Origin: Bacillota bacterium
GTDB lineage: Bacteria > Bacillota > Clostridia > Lachnospirales > Lachnospiraceae
Length of the DNA stretch: 64,000 nucleotides
Assembly: GCA_023414875.1 (NCBI GenBank)
Contig: JAEZMV010000009.1
Location: forward strand, 62,001-126,000
Reading direction: 5' to 3'
Part shown: positions 62,105 through 64,000 of the stretch, piece by piece
How positions within the stretch are numbered: position 1 is the stretch's first letter
How the letters are laid out: each line of letters starts with the position of its first letter
Notes under the pieces: model-generated
What the model saw: only the letters and a program-made list of their open reading frames with translations
What the model was told of the DNA's origin: nothing
Databases searched by the model: none
Translations under genes and position numbers: made by a program

Positions 62105-63742
62105 GTGCCTAAAAGTATCGCAATATACTCTCGTAAATCCAAATTTACCGGTAAAGGGGAAAGTATTGAGAACCAGATTGATCTCTGCAGACAGTACATA
62201 GAAAAACATTTTTCAGAGGATGCACCACTAGAGATATTAATCTACGAGGACGAAGGGTTTTCCGGTAAAAATACATCCAGGCCACAATTTAAGACAATGC
62301 TGCAGGACGCAAAGAACAAAAAATTTTCTGCTCTCGTATGTTACCGTCTCGATCGCATCAGCCGTAATGTGGGCGATTTTGCGAACATGGTTGAGGATTT
62401 AATAAAACTGGGGATAGATTTTATCTCTATTAGAGAAACCTTTGATACCTCTAACTCAATGGGACGCGCCATGATGTATATTGCATCCGTGTTCGCCCAG
62501 TTAGAACGGGAAACGATAGCAGAGCGTATTCGAGATAATATGTATGAACTCTCTAAAACAGGACGATGGCTGGGGGGAACAACCCCGACCGGCTATACCA
62601 GTGAAAGCATAGAAAAGGTCTCAATTGACGGGAAACTAAGGAAATCGTGTAGATTAAAGATAATACCTGAGGAAGCACAAATCGTTACCCTGATCTATGA
62701 TAAATATCTGGAAACCGGATCTCTAACTAAAACTGATGCTTATTTGGTTCAAAACAATTATGTCACTAAAAACAAGCTGCAATTTACACGGTTCGCAATT
62801 AAGAGTATCCTGACAAATCCGGTTTATATGATCGCTGATGAAGAAGCTTATCGTTATATTGCCGAGAATAGGATGGATTTATTCTCTGAAGAAAAAGACT
62901 TTAATGGGAAACATGGTATTATGGCATATAATCGGACTCTTCAAAAGGAGGGTATGCCTCATCGGTACCGGGGAATGGATGAATGGATTGTATCGGTAGG
63001 GAAGCACGAAGGATTAATTAGTGGATATCAGTGGGTAAAGGTACAAGAACTTCTTCAAGGGAATTGTTCTAAAGCATACAAAAGACCACGAAGCAATGTC
63101 GCATTACTATCTGGGTTGTTGTATTGCGGTGGTTGCGGAAGTTATATGAGACCAAAGCTTACAAAACGTAAAACTTCAGATGGAGACAGAATTTATGATT
63201 ATATCTGTTCCCTAAAGGAAAAGAGTAATAGAAAATGCTGCGATATAAAGAACCCGAATGGTAATTTATTAGATTGGATGGTATGTGAAGAGATAAAAAA
63301 GCTTCCTAAGGATAATCTGGATTTTATGAATCGGATGGATAAATTAACTGGAACGATTTTGAAATATAAACTAACAAGTGTTTCTGAGCTGGAACGCTTT
63401 AAAAAGCTATTCGAGGATAATGAGAAGGAAATTAGCTCGTTAATCAACAAATTATCCATTTTGCAGGATAATGTCGCAAATCAATATGTGATTAAGCGAA
63501 TCGAAGCCTGCCACTTAAAATCAGAAGAATTACAATATCTGATAAGAGAAGCGGAAGCGAAGACTGAGAGTTCCGATTTATCTGAATTCGAGGTGAATTC
63601 ATTAAAACATATGTTATTAGATTTTGCAGTTTGCTTTGATCATTCTACAATTATACAAAAACGTAAAGCTGTCGGTGAGATTGTTAAAAGAGTCGTTTGG
63701 GATGGGAACAATGCTCATCTGTATCTAACCTCTTCGTCTTAG
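62105..63742 (+). CDS. Large serine recombinase (SpoIVCA-like)
   Basis: A 545-aa site-specific recombinase. Resolvase domain at 1-150 with catalytic Ser9 in AIYSRKSKF, YEDEGFSGKNTSRP, RLDRISRNVGDF and ERETIAERI; recombinase domain at about 160-290; zinc ribbon LYCGGCGSYMRP...YICS at about 335-375; a coiled coil at about 430-490. Starts at GTG 62105 after AGCAGGTG. It ends 22 bp from the right sigK border, as expected for the enzyme that excises the element. The symbol spoIVCA or cisA would fit by function but orthology was not tested. Confidence 0.93.
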   Translation: MPKSIAIYSRKSKFTGKGESIENQIDLCRQYIEKHFSEDAPLEILIYEDEGFSGKNTSRPQFKTMLQDAKNKKFSALVCYRLDRISRNVGDFANMVEDLIKLGIDFISIRETFDTSNSMGRAMMYIASVFAQLERETIAERIRDNMYELSKTGRWLGGTTPTGYTSESIEKVSIDGKLRKSCRLKIIPEEAQIVTLIYDKYLETGSLTKTDAYLVQNNYVTKNKLQFTRFAIKSILTNPVYMIADEEAYRYIAENRMDLFSEEKDFNGKHGIMAYNRTLQKEGMPHRYRGMDEWIVSVGKHEGLISGYQWVKVQELLQGNCSKAYKRPRSNVALLSGLLYCGGCGSYMRPKLTKRKTSDGDRIYDYICSLKEKSNRKCCDIKNPNGNLLDWMVCEEIKKLPKDNLDFMNRMDKLTGTILKYKLTSVSELERFKKLFEDNEKEISSLINKLSILQDNVANQYVIKRIEACHLKSEELQYLIREAEAKTESSDLSEFEVNSLKHMLLDFAVCFDHSTIIQKRKAVGEIVKRVVWDGNNAHLYLTSSS

Positions 63743-63744
63743 AT

Positions 63745-63775
63745 GCCGTAAGGATAGGATAGCAAATGAGCTTTT
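63745..63775 (+). other. Right recombination border of the sigK element
   Basis: Inner half-site GATAGGATAGC (63753-63763) followed by AAATGAG. Joined to the left inner half-site in an excised circle it gives a near-perfect palindrome with 9 of 11 arm positions matching around AAAT. Crossover dinucleotide inferred at 63765-63766. Confidence 0.85.
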
Positions 63776-64000
63776 AATGATGCTCAGAAGTGGTAAACGA
63801 TTAGCCAAAGAAGTGTATCTGTATGATCCGATTGGATCCGATCGGGAGGGTAATGAAATCAATCTGTTGGATATCATAGAAGAGGCAGAAGTTGATATTG
63901 TTGAAAATATTGTGCTGGAAGATGATATTAAAAAACTGTATCACATGATCGGTAAAGTGTTGACTGATAGAGAACGCGAAATAATCTGCTTACGTTACGG
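63765..64000 (+). CDS. sigK: SigK, 3' segment (partial, runs off the window)
   Basis: From 63765 the open frame reads NELLMMLRSGKRLAKEVYLY then DPIGSDREGNEINLLDI and ends at the window edge in LTDREREIICLRYG. DPIGxDxEGNE is the SigK (not SigE) version of this stretch, and LTDREREII starts region 4. It lacks a start codon and ribosome binding site of its own, so it is expressed only after joining to 59288-59551. About 40 C-terminal residues (the rest of the helix-turn-helix) are outside the window. Confidence 0.93.

Larger units (their letters stand above)
59554..63766 (+). mobile_element. 4,213-bp sigK intervening (skin-like) element
   Basis: Separates the two halves of sigK and encodes three genes: a 65-aa protein (minus), an LtaS-like sulfatase and a large serine recombinase whose stop is 22 bp from the right border. 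Crossover at the common AATG joins ATTGAT-AA to TGAGCTTTTAATG, which reads C-I-D-N-E-L-L-M-M-L in frame, exactly the SigK consensus. Element length is not a multiple of three, so without excision SigK cannot be made. Known sigK elements in B. subtilis (about 48 kb) and C. difficile (about 15 kb) are much larger and phage-derived; here no phage genes are seen. Confidence 0.93.

Noticed and set aside
62105..63742. Phage integrase of a prophage
   Set aside because: No structural, replication or lysis genes are present; the only other element genes are the small protein and the LtaS-like cargo.

Overview
The window reads as chromosome of a low-GC, spore-forming anaerobic Firmicute, most likely Lachnospiraceae (Clostridium cluster XIVa, Lachnoclostridium/Anaerocolumna-like). 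This rests on AT-rich codon use, strong GGAGG ribosome binding sites, an alpha/beta SASP gene, ylbJ, sigK, the pta-ackA fermentation pair and the gene order rsmD-coaD-ylbJ / tmcAL / DUF177-rpmF. It was judged by eye from motifs and gene order, with no database search.

Layout. 1-6.7 kb: a cell-surface glycan locus with a GT-C-like membrane protein, UDP-galactopyranose mutase, a family 2 glycosyltransferase and a DUF2298 membrane protein. It is followed by an L,D-transpeptidase and a CmpB-family membrane protein. 8.9-22.8 kb: housekeeping genes (citrate synthase, SASP, rsmD, coaD, ylbJ, pepF, an orphan AnfO-like gene, tmcAL, pta-ackA, DUF177-rpmF, a YprB-like nuclease). 23-36.6 kb: a 41-bp hairpin tandem repeat, a CmpB/cardiolipin-synthase fusion, ruvAB, zapA, an RlhA-like U32 protein, a RodA/PBP pair, Nudix, diguanylate cyclase, thioredoxin. 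36.9-51.5 kb: tRNA-Leu(CAA), polA-coaE, a WalJ-like hydrolase, an ACT/DUF711 pair, pepD, LCP protein, M23 peptidase, nifZ-thiI, an HPr-like protein lacking its phospho-histidine. 51.6-59.2 kb: mtaB, ireB-ruvX-DUF1292, fur, rnjA, a truncated MltG-like protein, trmR and trhP; much of this matches the Bacillus yrzL-yrrK-yrzB / yrrLMNO neighbourhood.

The most striking region is 59.2-64 kb. The sporulation sigma factor gene sigK is split. Its 5' part (59288-59551) and 3' part (63765 to beyond the window edge) are separated by a 4,213-bp element carrying a small minus-strand gene, an LTA-synthase-like sulfatase and a large serine recombinase. Recombination at a shared AATG at both borders would rebuild an in-frame SigK exactly, and the excised circle junction would be an 11-bp-arm palindrome with 9/11 matches. 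This is a minimal skin-like sigK intervening element with an unusual envelope-biosynthesis cargo. The small gene, preceded by a mother-cell-type -10 motif, is a candidate excision directionality factor.

A second item of note is a ~195-bp palindromic intergenic element in two oppositely oriented copies. Its stems differ between copies but stay paired (covariation), and a shorter relative lies at 34.0 kb. Start codons were moved from the longest reading frame to the best-supported site where a Shine-Dalgarno sequence decided it.
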